This document shows positions 50,352 through 58,187 of a stretch of DNA of 64,000 bases, one piece after another. The stretch's first letter is position 1. Each line of letters starts with the position of its first letter. The stretch spans positions 248,001 through 312,000 of the forward strand of contig NC_018748.1 of assembly GCF_000263195.1 (NCBI RefSeq), in the 5' to 3' direction. The DNA is from Emticicia oligotrophica DSM 17448 (GTDB lineage Bacteria > Bacteroidota > Bacteroidia > Cytophagales > Spirosomataceae). Under the pieces are notes generated by a model, which saw only the letters and a list, made by a program, of their open reading frames with translations, was not told where the DNA came from and made no database searches. The position numbers were made by a program, and so were the translations under genes.

Positions 50352-51365
50352 ATGAAAATTTTAGTAACAGGTGGTGCTGGGTTTATTGGTTCGCACACAG
50401 TTGTCGAATTAATCAATGCTGGTCACGAACCCATCATAATTGATAACTTCAATAACTCTGAAAAATCGGTACTAAAAGGTATCCGTAAAATTATCAAAAA
50501 GCCTGTCAAATGCTATGAAAAAGACTGCAACGACGTAAAAGCTTTAGAGCAAATTTGCAGAAAAGAAAATATCGAAGGAATCATTCACTTTGCCGCTTAT
50601 AAAGCCGTCGGGGAGTCGGTTGAAAAACCTTTAAAATACTATGAAAATAACATAGGTTCTACGCTCAATGTTTTGAAAGTAATGCTAAATTTGGGTATTA
50701 AGAATTTAGTTTTTTCTTCTTCGTGTACAGTTTATGGACAACCAGACCATATCCCTGTTACTGAAGATACACCTCGCAAACCAGCTGCATCACCTTATGG
50801 CAATACTAAAACTATGTGCGAAGACATCTTGCGTGACACAATCACCGCAAGAAATCCGCTTAAAATTATCTCACTTCGCTATTTCAATCCAATTGGAGCT
50901 CATCCATCAGCACATATTGGCGAACTCCCGAGGGGCGTACCAAGTAATTTAGTACCATTTATCACGCAGACGGCTGCTGGTATTCGACAAAAATTAACTG
51001 TCTTTGGTAGCGATTATGATACACCAGATGGCACTAATATTCGTGATTTTATTCACGTAGTTGATTTAGCCAAAGCACACGTATCGGCACTTGAATTATT
51101 ATCTAAACAAGCTGATACTTATTATGAAGTATTTAATGTAGGTACAGGAAGTGGAAACTCTGTGCTTGAAATTATTAAAACTTTCGAAAAAGTTAATAAA
51201 CTCAAACTCAATTATGAAATCGGTCCACGTCGCCCAGGTGATGTAGAAAAAATTTACGGAAACGTAGAAAAAGCCGAAAAACTCATGGGTTGGAAAGTCG
51301 AAAAAACACTCGCTGAAAGCCTTAAAGATGCTTGGCGTTGGGAAAAGAAATTAATGAAGAAATAA
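50352..51365 (+). CDS. galE: UDP-glucose 4-epimerase
   Basis: This 337-residue short-chain dehydrogenase/epimerase interconverts UDP-glucose and UDP-galactose (or the N-acetyl forms). NAD site GGAGFIGSH is at residues ~7-15, catalytic Ser/Thr in VFSSSCTVYG, and YxxxK in SPYGNTK. RYFNPIGAHPSAHIGELPRGVPSNLVPFI and DGTNIRDFIHVVDLAKAH are GalE-specific. It is followed by rfbB after 19 bases; both supply activated sugars for surface polysaccharide. Confidence 0.95.
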   Translation: MKILVTGGAGFIGSHTVVELINAGHEPIIIDNFNNSEKSVLKGIRKIIKKPVKCYEKDCNDVKALEQICRKENIEGIIHFAAYKAVGESVEKPLKYYENNIGSTLNVLKVMLNLGIKNLVFSSSCTVYGQPDHIPVTEDTPRKPAASPYGNTKTMCEDILRDTITARNPLKIISLRYFNPIGAHPSAHIGELPRGVPSNLVPFITQTAAGIRQKLTVFGSDYDTPDGTNIRDFIHVVDLAKAHVSALELLSKQADTYYEVFNVGTGSGNSVLEIIKTFEKVNKLKLNYEIGPRRPGDVEKIYGNVEKAEKLMGWKVEKTLAESLKDAWRWEKKLMKK

Positions 51366-51384
51366 TTTACCTATAATTTATATT

Positions 51385-52443
51385 ATGGAATCGACTCAAA
51401 CAATTCTAATCACTGGTGGTGCGGGGTTTATCGGCTCTCACGTAGTCAGACTTTTTGTTACGAAATATCCTAACTACCAAATAGTTAATTTAGATAAACT
51501 TACCTACGCAGGTAATCTAGAAAACCTTACTGACATTGAGAAATCGCCAAATTATACTTTCGAACATGGCGATATAACCGATGCCACTTATATCAATAAT
51601 CTTTTTGAGAAATATAATTTTACTGGTGTTATTCACTTAGCAGCCGAATCGCACGTAGATAGGTCTATTACAAATCCAATGGAGTTTGTAATGACTAATG
51701 TAATCGGGACAGTAAACTTATTGAATGCAGCCAAAAATGCGTGGAAAAATGATTATACTGGCAAGCGTTTCTACCATGTTTCAACCGATGAGGTTTATGG
51801 TGAGTTACATAATCCAGAAGAGTTTTTCTTAGAAACAACGAGTTATGACCCTCGTTCGCCATACTCGGCTTCGAAGGCTTCTTCTGACCACTTCGTAAGA
51901 GCTTACCACAATACCTATAAATTACCAGTAGTTATCTCAAACTGCTCAAACAATTATGGACCAAATCACTTTCCTGAGAAATTGATTCCTTTGATGATTA
52001 ATAACATTATCCATAATCGTCCACTTCCTGTTTATGGAAAAGGTGAAAACGTACGTGACTGGCTTTTTGTAAAAGACCACGCACGTGCTATTGACGTGAT
52101 TTATCACAATGGTGGCAATGGTGAAACTTATAATATTGGTGGTTTCAACGAATGGAAAAATATTGACTTAGTGCATTTATTATGTAAAATCATGGACGAA
52201 AAATTAGGTCGTCCAGCAGGTACATCGGCTCAGTTGATTACTTATGTAACAGACCGTGCGGGTCATGACTTACGTTATGCCATTGATGCCACTAAATTAA
52301 TGAAAGAACTTGGTTGGGAACCATCTTTACAGTTCGAAGAAGGGCTCACACAAACCGTTGATTGGTATTTAGCTAATAAACAATGGTTAGCCAATGTTAC
52401 GAGCGGAGATTATACAAAGTATTACGAAAAAATGTATAAATAA
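51385..52443 (+). CDS. rfbB: dTDP-glucose 4,6-dehydratase
   Basis: This 352-residue extended SDR enzyme makes dTDP-4-keto-6-deoxyglucose for deoxysugar synthesis. GGAGFIGSHVVRLFV is at the N-terminus, HLAAESHVDRSITNP is the RmlB hallmark, then HVSTDEVYGEL with the catalytic Thr/Asp/Glu, and YSASKASSDHFVRAY with YxxxK. NCSNNYGPNHFPEKLIPL and VRDWLFVKDHARAI follow. The rfbA, C and D genes are not adjacent. Its end is marked by the terminator at 52452-52497. Confidence 0.96.
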   Translation: MESTQTILITGGAGFIGSHVVRLFVTKYPNYQIVNLDKLTYAGNLENLTDIEKSPNYTFEHGDITDATYINNLFEKYNFTGVIHLAAESHVDRSITNPMEFVMTNVIGTVNLLNAAKNAWKNDYTGKRFYHVSTDEVYGELHNPEEFFLETTSYDPRSPYSASKASSDHFVRAYHNTYKLPVVISNCSNNYGPNHFPEKLIPLMINNIIHNRPLPVYGKGENVRDWLFVKDHARAIDVIYHNGGNGETYNIGGFNEWKNIDLVHLLCKIMDEKLGRPAGTSAQLITYVTDRAGHDLRYAIDATKLMKELGWEPSLQFEEGLTQTVDWYLANKQWLANVTSGDYTKYYEKMYK

Positions 52444-52451
52444 CCCTATTC

Positions 52452-52497
52452 AACCTCCATGTTAAGGCATATATAGGTGCTCAGCATGGAGGTTTTT
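52452..52497 (+). terminator. Terminator after galE-rfbB
   Basis: AACCTCCATG (52452-52461) pairs with CATGGAGGTT (52485-52494), and T's continue to 52497. The loop is long (23 bases) but the stem is strong and placed 9 bases after the stop. Confidence 0.8.
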
Positions 52498-52539
52498 CTT
52501 TGTGAATATTAGAAGTTTAACAATAGAATTTTAACATTT

Positions 52540-53064
52540 ATGTCTCCGACCGAAGTATATTCAAACCTCGAAACTATCATACAGCAATACATTGATAGCT
52601 TAGAGCAATATTCTGATGAACAATTTTTCTTCAAAAAAGATGAAGATACTTGGTCGCTCGGACAAATGTATGAACACCTTACCGCTTCTTCTCAGTTTTT
52701 CTTTTTAGCTAATTGTATTCGTTGTTTAGAAAAACGTAAGGGACAAGAAGGAGGTGAAAAAAATCAGTTCGGCGAAAAATTATTCAAATATGGTGGTTTT
52801 CCACCCGTGAAATTGAAAATCCCCGAACCTATTCGTGGACCAGAGCCTATTGCTAAACCTAAAGCAGATTATAAACCCATTTTAGAAAAAATTCTATCTG
52901 ATTCTAAAGCATTAATTGAAACTGTTAGCAAAGACGAGGGGGAGTATAAAGCTTTACAGGTAGCCATGGGCTGGCTAAATGCACAAGAGTGGTATTTTTT
53001 ACACGAAATGCATTACCGCCACCATTTACGCCAAAAGACCGAATTAGAAAATATCAACGCATAA
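52540..53064 (+). CDS. DinB-family protein
   Basis: This 174-residue four-helix protein has the DinB/YfiT-type metal site: His in GQMYEHLTAS (about residue 47) and the pair in HEMHYRHHLRQ near the C-terminus. DinB-like proteins are metal-dependent transferases or thiol-dependent enzymes; the substrate is unknown. It lies 20 bases upstream of the methylase gene, which could put it in the same transcript as the nonulosonate block, though a direct role there is doubtful. Confidence 0.85.
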   Translation: MSPTEVYSNLETIIQQYIDSLEQYSDEQFFFKKDEDTWSLGQMYEHLTASSQFFFLANCIRCLEKRKGQEGGEKNQFGEKLFKYGGFPPVKLKIPEPIRGPEPIAKPKADYKPILEKILSDSKALIETVSKDEGEYKALQVAMGWLNAQEWYFLHEMHYRHHLRQKTELENINA

Positions 53065-53084
53065 AAGACCTGTTTATATAAAGG

Positions 53085-53732
53085 ATGCAAACAAAACAAG
53101 AACAATTTTGGAGTGGTGAGTTTGGAAAAAATTACACCGATAGAAATTCGAGAAAACCAGAGGATTGGGATAAGTTTTATCTTGATAATTGGGGTATCAC
53201 TAAAATCGAGATGAACGAGAAGTTTTATGGAGATTTAGAAAAAGATGCCAAAATCTTGGAAGTCGGTTGTAATACGGGTATGCAATTAATAGGTTTCCAA
53301 CGCTCAGGATTTAAGAATATTTACGGCATCGAGCTACAACATTACGCCGTAGAAAAAGCGAAAGAATACACACAAAATATCAATATTATTCAAGGTTCGG
53401 GCTTTGATATTCCCTACAAAGACAATTATTTTGATTTGGTTTGTACGAATGGGGTATTGATTCACATCTCACCCGATAACTTACCAAAAATCATGGATGA
53501 AATGGTGCGTTGTTCAAAACGCTACATTTCTTGCTGGGAGTATTATGCTCCTGAAACTACTGCAATTAATTACCGAGGAAATACCGATTATCTTTGGAAA
53601 GCCGATTATGCTCAGCTATTTCTTGACCGTTTCTCTAACTTAAGATTGGTGAAAAAAGAAATTTATCCATACGTAAGTCAGGCAGAATCTGGTAATGCTG
53701 ATTGTATGTGTTTGTTAGAAAAGATATCATAA
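53085..53732 (+). CDS. SAM-dependent methyltransferase, pseudaminic-acid-cluster type
   Basis: This 215-residue class I methyltransferase starts TKQEQFWSGEFGKNYTDRN, an opening I associate with the pseudaminic-acid-associated methylase family (TIGR03587). SAM motif I is AKILEVGCNTGMQL (about residues 63-76), motif II is GIELQHYAVEKA, and motif III is DLVCTNGVLIHI. Its position immediately before pseF supports a role in modifying a nonulosonic acid. The exact methyl acceptor is unknown. Confidence 0.85.
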   Translation: MQTKQEQFWSGEFGKNYTDRNSRKPEDWDKFYLDNWGITKIEMNEKFYGDLEKDAKILEVGCNTGMQLIGFQRSGFKNIYGIELQHYAVEKAKEYTQNINIIQGSGFDIPYKDNYFDLVCTNGVLIHISPDNLPKIMDEMVRCSKRYISCWEYYAPETTAINYRGNTDYLWKADYAQLFLDRFSNLRLVKKEIYPYVSQAESGNADCMCLLEKIS

Positions 53733-53759
53733 TCTGAATCAGAATTGAGCTCATTGAAA

Positions 53760-54503
53760 ATGGATATTCCGCAAAATATTATGGACATAAACAATAACTC
53801 AACACTTTCATCAGGTCTTGGGGCACTTTGTATTATTCCAGCTCGTGGCGGAAGTAAACGAATTCCTAGAAAAAATATCAAAGATTTTCTGGGGAAACCC
53901 ATTATTGCTTACTCAATCGAAGCAGCTATTGAAAGCAAGGTTTTTGAAGAAGTAATGGTTTCGACTGACGATGAAGAAATTGCCGAAATAGCTCAAAAAT
54001 ATGGAGCAAAAGTGCCATTCACTAGAAGTACAAAAAACGCTAATGATTTTGCTACAACGGTTGATGTATTAGTTGAAGTGATAGAAGCCTACCGAAATCT
54101 TGGCCAAAACTTTGAAACTGGTTGTTGTATTTATCCTACTGCTCCTTTTGTTTCGGCTTCGATGCTACAACAAAGCTACCAAAAGCTACAAAATGAAGGT
54201 TTAGATTCGCTCTATCCTGTGCAAAGGTTTTCATTTCCTCCACAAAGAAGTGTAGTTTTTGAAAATGGAAAATTGCTTTGGCAAAATCCAGAAAATGCCC
54301 AAGTCCGCTCACAAGACCTCACACCACTTTACCATGATGCAGGTCAGTTTTATTTCTTTAAAATTGAGCAATTACTCAAAAATAAAAGTATTTTGGGCGA
54401 AAAAACCAGTGGAATTATCATTTCAGAAATGGATGCCCATGATATTGATAACGAAGAAGATTGGCAGGTGGCTGAGTTTAAATACCGCTTAAAGTATCAG
54501 TAG
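53760..54503 (+). CDS. pseF: Pseudaminic acid cytidylyltransferase
   Basis: PseF links pseudaminic acid to CMP. The product is about 247 residues when started at the ATG at 53760; the in-frame TTG at 53745 is less likely, and a further ATG at 53781 is possible. CTP-binding motif CIIPARGGSKRIPRKNIKDF is followed by GKPIIAYSIEAAIESKVFEEVMVSTDDEEIAEIA and PFTRSTKNANDFATT, all typical of PseF and NeuA relatives. The DFATT element and the neighbouring pseI favour pseudaminic over sialic acid. CMP-Pse would feed glycosylation of surface or secreted proteins or polysaccharide. Confidence 0.9.
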   Translation: MDIPQNIMDINNNSTLSSGLGALCIIPARGGSKRIPRKNIKDFLGKPIIAYSIEAAIESKVFEEVMVSTDDEEIAEIAQKYGAKVPFTRSTKNANDFATTVDVLVEVIEAYRNLGQNFETGCCIYPTAPFVSASMLQQSYQKLQNEGLDSLYPVQRFSFPPQRSVVFENGKLLWQNPENAQVRSQDLTPLYHDAGQFYFFKIEQLLKNKSILGEKTSGIIISEMDAHDIDNEEDWQVAEFKYRLKYQ

Positions 54504-54521
54504 CTTGCAAGCCATATAATC

Positions 54522-55094
54522 ATGCAAAGACACTATCAATGTTTAAAAAATCAAGAATTTACCTTTCAGGAATTTTCATTGATTCCGCTTCGTGATGAAG
54601 ATAAATATCCAATCATGAAGTGGCGAAACGAACAGATTTATCACCTTCGACAAGCCAAACCACTCACAGAAACCGACCAAAAGAATTACTTTGAAAATGT
54701 GGTTGCGAAACTTTTCGAGCAAGCGAAACCAAATCAGATACTTTTTTCGTTCTTAAAAAATGGTGAGTGTATCGGTTATGGTGGTTTAGTACATATTAAT
54801 TGGATTGACCTAAACGCCGAAATCTCATTTATTATGGATACCGCTCTTGAAAAAGACTTTTTTGAGTATCATTGGAGTGCTTACTTAAACTTAATTAAGC
54901 AAGTAGCATTCAATGACATTGGTTTTCATAAGATTTTCACTTATGCTTTCGATTTAAGACCTCATTTATATACAATGTTACTGAAAAATGGTTTCTCGGA
55001 AGAAGCTCGTCTGAAAGAACATTGCTTGTTTGAGGGCAAATTTATCGATGTTTTGATTCATACTACCTATGCATATTCATCAACGAAAGGCTAA
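54522..55094 (+). CDS. GNAT-like acetyltransferase in the nonulosonate block
   Basis: This 190-residue protein has a RimJ/RimL-like GNAT layout. FSLIPLRDEDKYPIMKWRNEQIYHLRQ forms the N-terminal part, GECIGYGGLVHINW and EISFIMDTALEKDFF follow, and KIFTYAFDLRPHLYTMLLKNGFSEE closes the fold. The typical acetyl-CoA loop RGxGxG is not clear, so activity is uncertain. It overlaps the next GNAT by 26 bases. It may play the PseH role (N-4 acetylation) or a later modification. Confidence 0.75.
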   Translation: MQRHYQCLKNQEFTFQEFSLIPLRDEDKYPIMKWRNEQIYHLRQAKPLTETDQKNYFENVVAKLFEQAKPNQILFSFLKNGECIGYGGLVHINWIDLNAEISFIMDTALEKDFFEYHWSAYLNLIKQVAFNDIGFHKIFTYAFDLRPHLYTMLLKNGFSEEARLKEHCLFEGKFIDVLIHTTYAYSSTKG

Positions 55095-55536
55095 TATTAC
55101 CGACCTTGATTTATATTATAATTGGGCGAATGATTCTGCTACAAGAAGCAATTCATTTAATACCCAAGAAATTGATTATCAAGAACATACGAATTGGTTT
55201 TCGAAGAAAGTTGAGGATACAAACGCCCTTTTATTAGTATTTGAAAATGAGGAAAATATTCCTGTTGGGCAGGTAAGAATTGAGAAAAAAACTGATGAGA
55301 ATATCATCGGAATTTCGATAGACGCCAATTTCAGAGGCTTGGGTTTAGCTGTACCAATGTTGCAAAATGCTTGTCAACAATTCTTTCAAGATTTTGCCGA
55401 AAAAAATATTCATGCATACATCAAAAAGCATAATTTAGCCTCGGTTAATTCATTTAAAAAAGCAGGTTTCGAGATAAATAAAGAGTTAAACATTAATAAC
55501 GAACCCAGCTATCTTTTAATAAAAACTCATGTTTAA
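55069..55536 (+). CDS. GNAT acetyltransferase (possible PseH)
   Basis: This 155-residue GNAT protein has HIHQRKANITDLDLYYNWANDS, VGQVRIEKK, and the acetyl-CoA loop NFRGLGLAVPML. The late segment HAYIKKHNLASVNSFKKAGFE is a GNAT motif B pattern. It overlaps both neighbours (26 bases before, 8 bases with pseI after), so the block is tightly coupled. It is a candidate for the acetyltransferase of pseudaminic acid synthesis; the assignment is by context only. Confidence 0.8.
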   Translation: MHIHQRKANITDLDLYYNWANDSATRSNSFNTQEIDYQEHTNWFSKKVEDTNALLLVFENEENIPVGQVRIEKKTDENIIGISIDANFRGLGLAVPMLQNACQQFFQDFAEKNIHAYIKKHNLASVNSFKKAGFEINKELNINNEPSYLLIKTHV

Positions 55537-56575
55537 AATAGCAGATACAATCATAAGCCCAGAGCATAAGCCTTTTATCATTGCTGAAATGTCGGGCAAC
55601 CATAATCAGTCATTAGAACGTGCCTTCGAAATTGTCGATGCTGCTGCCGAAGCTGGTGCTCATGCACTTAAATTACAAACTTATACCGCTGATACCATTA
55701 CATTCAATGGTACTTCCGATGAGTTTGTGATAAAAGACCAAAATTCACTTTGGGCCAACCAAAACTTACATAAACTTTACCAAATGGCTTATACGCCTTG
55801 GGAATGGCATCAACCGATTTTCGAACGTGCAAAAGCTCATGGAATGTTAGCGTTTAGTAGTCCATTTGATACTACTGCCGTTGATTTTCTAGAATCATTG
55901 GATGTGCCTTGCTATAAAATCGCTTCATTTGAAAATACCGACCATATTTTACTAAAAAAAGTAGCCCAAACTGGCAAACCAGTAATTATGAGTACGGGTG
56001 TAGCGAGTATCGCAGATATACAAGAATCGGTTGGTGTTTTACGCAAAAATGGTTGTAAAGATTTGGTACTTTTGAAATGTACGAGCACCTACCCTGCTAC
56101 ACCCGAAAGCACAAATTTGCTTACCATTCCTCACATGAAAGAGCTTTTCGATTGCCAAATTGGGCTCTCCGACCATACAATGGGTATCGGAGCATCGGTT
56201 GCTGCGGTTGCTTTGGGTGCTAGAGTAATAGAAAAACATTTTACCCTTCGCCGTGCTGATGGCGGGGTAGATTCAGCTTTTTCATTGGAACCAGAAGAAC
56301 TTAAAAACCTAGTTATAGAATCTGAAAGGGCATTCTTGGCTATGGGAAAAGTCAATTATATTCTTTCGGAAAAAGAGCAAAAAAGTCTGCAATATAAGCG
56401 TTCTTTATATGTAGTAGAGCCAATGAAAGCAGGCGATGTTTTCAGCGATAAAAATATTCGTTCGATTCGCCCTTCAAATGGCTTACATACAAGGTATTAT
56501 GAAGAGATTTTGGGTAAAAAAGCCACACAAGACATTGCCGCAGGAACAGCTTTAAGCTGGAATTTAATTAGCTAA
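55529..56575 (+). CDS. pseI: Pseudaminic acid synthase
   Basis: PseI condenses 2,4-diacetamido-2,4,6-trideoxy-L-altrose with phosphoenolpyruvate. The 348-residue NeuB-like TIM barrel begins with FIIAEMSGNHNQSLERA, which is typical of PseI. HALKLQTYTADTIT, MLAFSSPFDTTAVDFLE, VIMSTGVAS, and IGLSDHTMGIGASVAAVALGA follow. A C-terminal SAF (antifreeze-like) domain spans ~290-348 (RSLYVVEPMKAGDVFS). The metal-binding His/Glu positions are intact. With pseF and the methylase it forms the late part of the pathway; pseB, pseC and pseG are not in this window. Confidence 0.94.
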   Translation: MFKIADTIISPEHKPFIIAEMSGNHNQSLERAFEIVDAAAEAGAHALKLQTYTADTITFNGTSDEFVIKDQNSLWANQNLHKLYQMAYTPWEWHQPIFERAKAHGMLAFSSPFDTTAVDFLESLDVPCYKIASFENTDHILLKKVAQTGKPVIMSTGVASIADIQESVGVLRKNGCKDLVLLKCTSTYPATPESTNLLTIPHMKELFDCQIGLSDHTMGIGASVAAVALGARVIEKHFTLRRADGGVDSAFSLEPEELKNLVIESERAFLAMGKVNYILSEKEQKSLQYKRSLYVVEPMKAGDVFSDKNIRSIRPSNGLHTRYYEEILGKKATQDIAAGTALSWNLIS

Positions 56576-56632
56576 ATAGTGGTAATTGCTATCATTGCCG
56601 TCAGTTAAAACTGGCGGAATCTTGAATAAAAC

Positions 56633-56678
56633 AAATTTGACTTTAGCCAAAAAATATAATTAAACTAAAGTCAAATTT
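56633..56678. terminator. Terminator after the nonulosonate operon
   Basis: AAATTTGACTTTAG (56633-56646) pairs with CTAAAGTCAAATTT (56665-56678) over an 18-base loop. It lies between pseI and the convergent recombinase gene. An additional small hairpin (CCGTCAGTT/AACTGGCGG region, 56598-56617) precedes it. Confidence 0.75.
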
Positions 56679-56758
56679 CTTAAATCAAAAATTTTCTTCA
56701 ATTAGAAGAAGCAAAATTACCTAAACCAATAGTCTTTGAAATAGTTCATGTTTCATTT

Positions 56759-57640
56759 CTATGCCTTCGGATGAGCCTGCTGAAATATTTTCTTGAGTTT
56801 ATCAATCGAATTGTGCGTGTAAACCTGCGTAGCTGCTAAACTTGTATGTCCGAGCAAATCTTTGATGGCATTCAAATCAGCTCCTCTATTGAGCAAATGC
56901 GTTGCAAATGAATGCCGTAATACGTGTGGACTACGTTGTTCGAGTGAAGTTACTAAAGACAAATATCTTTTAACCAATCGTTGAATAAATACTGGATACG
57001 CTTGCGTGCCAGTATCGGTCAAAATCAAATAATCATCTGAATTATCATCAATGAGGTCATTTCTTTGAGCTAAATAATCTCTAATCGCCCCCACTAAGTT
57101 TCGATTGATTGGAATTACTCGATGCTTATTTCTCTTTCCTAAAACTGTTAGTGTATTATTATAGAGATTCAAATCGCTTAATTTCAAACCAATTAATTCC
57201 GATAAACGCATTCCTGTACCATAGAGTAATTCTAGCACCAATTTATCCCTCATTCCAGCAAAATCATTCGAAAACTCTACCTCGTCCAAGAGGTTTTCCA
57301 TAGGTTTTTCTTCTACGTATTTCGGTAAGCTTTTATCGGTTTTCAATGCTTTAATTTTCACCATAGGGTCGGTTACAATAATCTTATGGCGAAGCAAGAA
57401 GTTATAAAAAGTACGCAAAGTAGCTATTTTTCGATTGATACTCCGATTTTCCATCTTTTCTTCCGCCATGCTTGCAATCCATGAGCGAATCATCTGAAAA
57501 TCTGCCTTTTCGGGGTCTTTGAGGTCGTACTGAAATTTTAGGTAGGCTGAAAATTGCTTCATATCGCCCTCATAAGCCGTAACGGTATGATGGCTGAGGC
57601 GTTTTTCGAATTTGATATGTTGTAGAAAATAAGAAACCAT
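56759..57640 (-). CDS. xerC: XerC/XerD-family tyrosine recombinase
   Basis: This 293-residue chromosomal dimer-resolution recombinase has an N-terminal SAM-like core-binding domain (residues ~1-90, KRLSHHTVTAYEGDMKQFSAYL). The catalytic domain has Arg in LYGTGMRLSELIGL, Lys in LGKRNKHRVIP, His-x-x-Arg in HVLRHSFATHLL, the His of LGHTSLAATQ, and nucleophile Tyr in VYTHNS. All catalytic residues are present. It lies downstream of rpsU on the same strand, a common housekeeping arrangement in Bacteroidota, so it is not a phage integrase. Confidence 0.92.
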   Translation of the reverse strand: MVSYFLQHIKFEKRLSHHTVTAYEGDMKQFSAYLKFQYDLKDPEKADFQMIRSWIASMAEEKMENRSINRKIATLRTFYNFLLRHKIIVTDPMVKIKALKTDKSLPKYVEEKPMENLLDEVEFSNDFAGMRDKLVLELLYGTGMRLSELIGLKLSDLNLYNNTLTVLGKRNKHRVIPINRNLVGAIRDYLAQRNDLIDDNSDDYLILTDTGTQAYPVFIQRLVKRYLSLVTSLEQRSPHVLRHSFATHLLNRGADLNAIKDLLGHTSLAATQVYTHNSIDKLKKIFQQAHPKA

Positions 57641-57831
57641 ATCAGTAGGAAATTAGCTGCTGGATAAAAAATTTAAAGTTTTTAGTAGAAACCATTACTA
57701 AATAATAATAAAGATTTATTCTACTTAAATAACCAATAAACTTTTCCAGTAACGATTTTTCTACTAATATGGTTAAAAAATATAATAGATTGCAATACTT
57801 GCCTGAAACAATTTACATTGCTCAAAAAATA

Positions 57832-58026
57832 TTACATTTCTTCGTTGCTTCTTAATTGAGTCACGTATTTAGCGTGAATAACTTCGTTACGACGAGCTAC
57901 TGATGGTTTTTCGAATGCTTGACGCTTACGCAATTGACGCAATACACCTGTTTTTTCGAATTTCTTCTTAAAACGCTTCAAAGCTTTATCAATAGATTCG
58001 TTTTCTTTTACGTTGATTACTAACAT
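57832..58026 (-). CDS. rpsU: 30S ribosomal protein bS21
   Basis: bS21 is a small basic protein of the 30S platform near the 3' end of 16S rRNA. The 64-residue product MLVINVKENESIDKALKRFKKKFE matches the family at once, with an Arg/Lys-rich helix continuing (FKKKFEKTGVLRQLRKRQAF). In Bacteroidota bS21 helps hide the anti-Shine-Dalgarno tail. Its own mRNA carries an almost complete Shine-Dalgarno (58035-58045), which fits feedback control of bS21. It is probably cotranscribed with the recombinase gene, although the gap is 191 bases. Confidence 0.97.
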   Translation of the reverse strand: MLVINVKENESIDKALKRFKKKFEKTGVLRQLRKRQAFEKPSVARRNEVIHAKYVTQLRSNEEM

Positions 58027-58034
58027 GATTTATA

Positions 58035-58045
58035 CACCTCCTTTC
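58035..58045 (-). promoter_or_regulatory. Extended Shine-Dalgarno of rpsU
   Basis: On the minus strand the sequence reads GAAAGGAGGTG, with AGGAGG ending 10 bases before the ATG at 58026. This is complementary to the conserved 3' tail CACCUCCUUUC of 16S rRNA over 11 bases. I noticed no other start in the window with a comparable Shine-Dalgarno. It fits published work on bS21 self-regulation in Bacteroidota. Confidence 0.9.
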
Positions 58046-58056
58046 GTTTAGGGCTG

Positions 58057-58087
58057 CAAAGTTCATAATTATTTTCGGTAAAACCAA
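58057..58087 (-). promoter_or_regulatory. Promoter candidate of rpsU
   Basis: On the minus strand TTG (58087-58085), 20 bases, then GAACTTTG (58064-58057) fit the -33/-7 layout with one mismatch in the TAnnTTTG box. Transcription would start near 58050, giving a leader of about 25 bases holding the Shine-Dalgarno. Confidence 0.5.
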
Positions 58088-58187
58088 ACATATATAAAGA
58101 AAACACACTGTTTTTGAAAAATACGTTTGGGTTTGTAGTAGTTTTCGATACTTTATCAGAATTTGCATAAAATTTAAAACCAAAAAT

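Noticed and set aside
56759-57640. Tyrosine recombinase as a prophage or island integrase
   Set aside because: It lies in the rpsU-xerC housekeeping setting, has XerC/D length and motifs, and no phage genes or att-like repeats are seen nearby.
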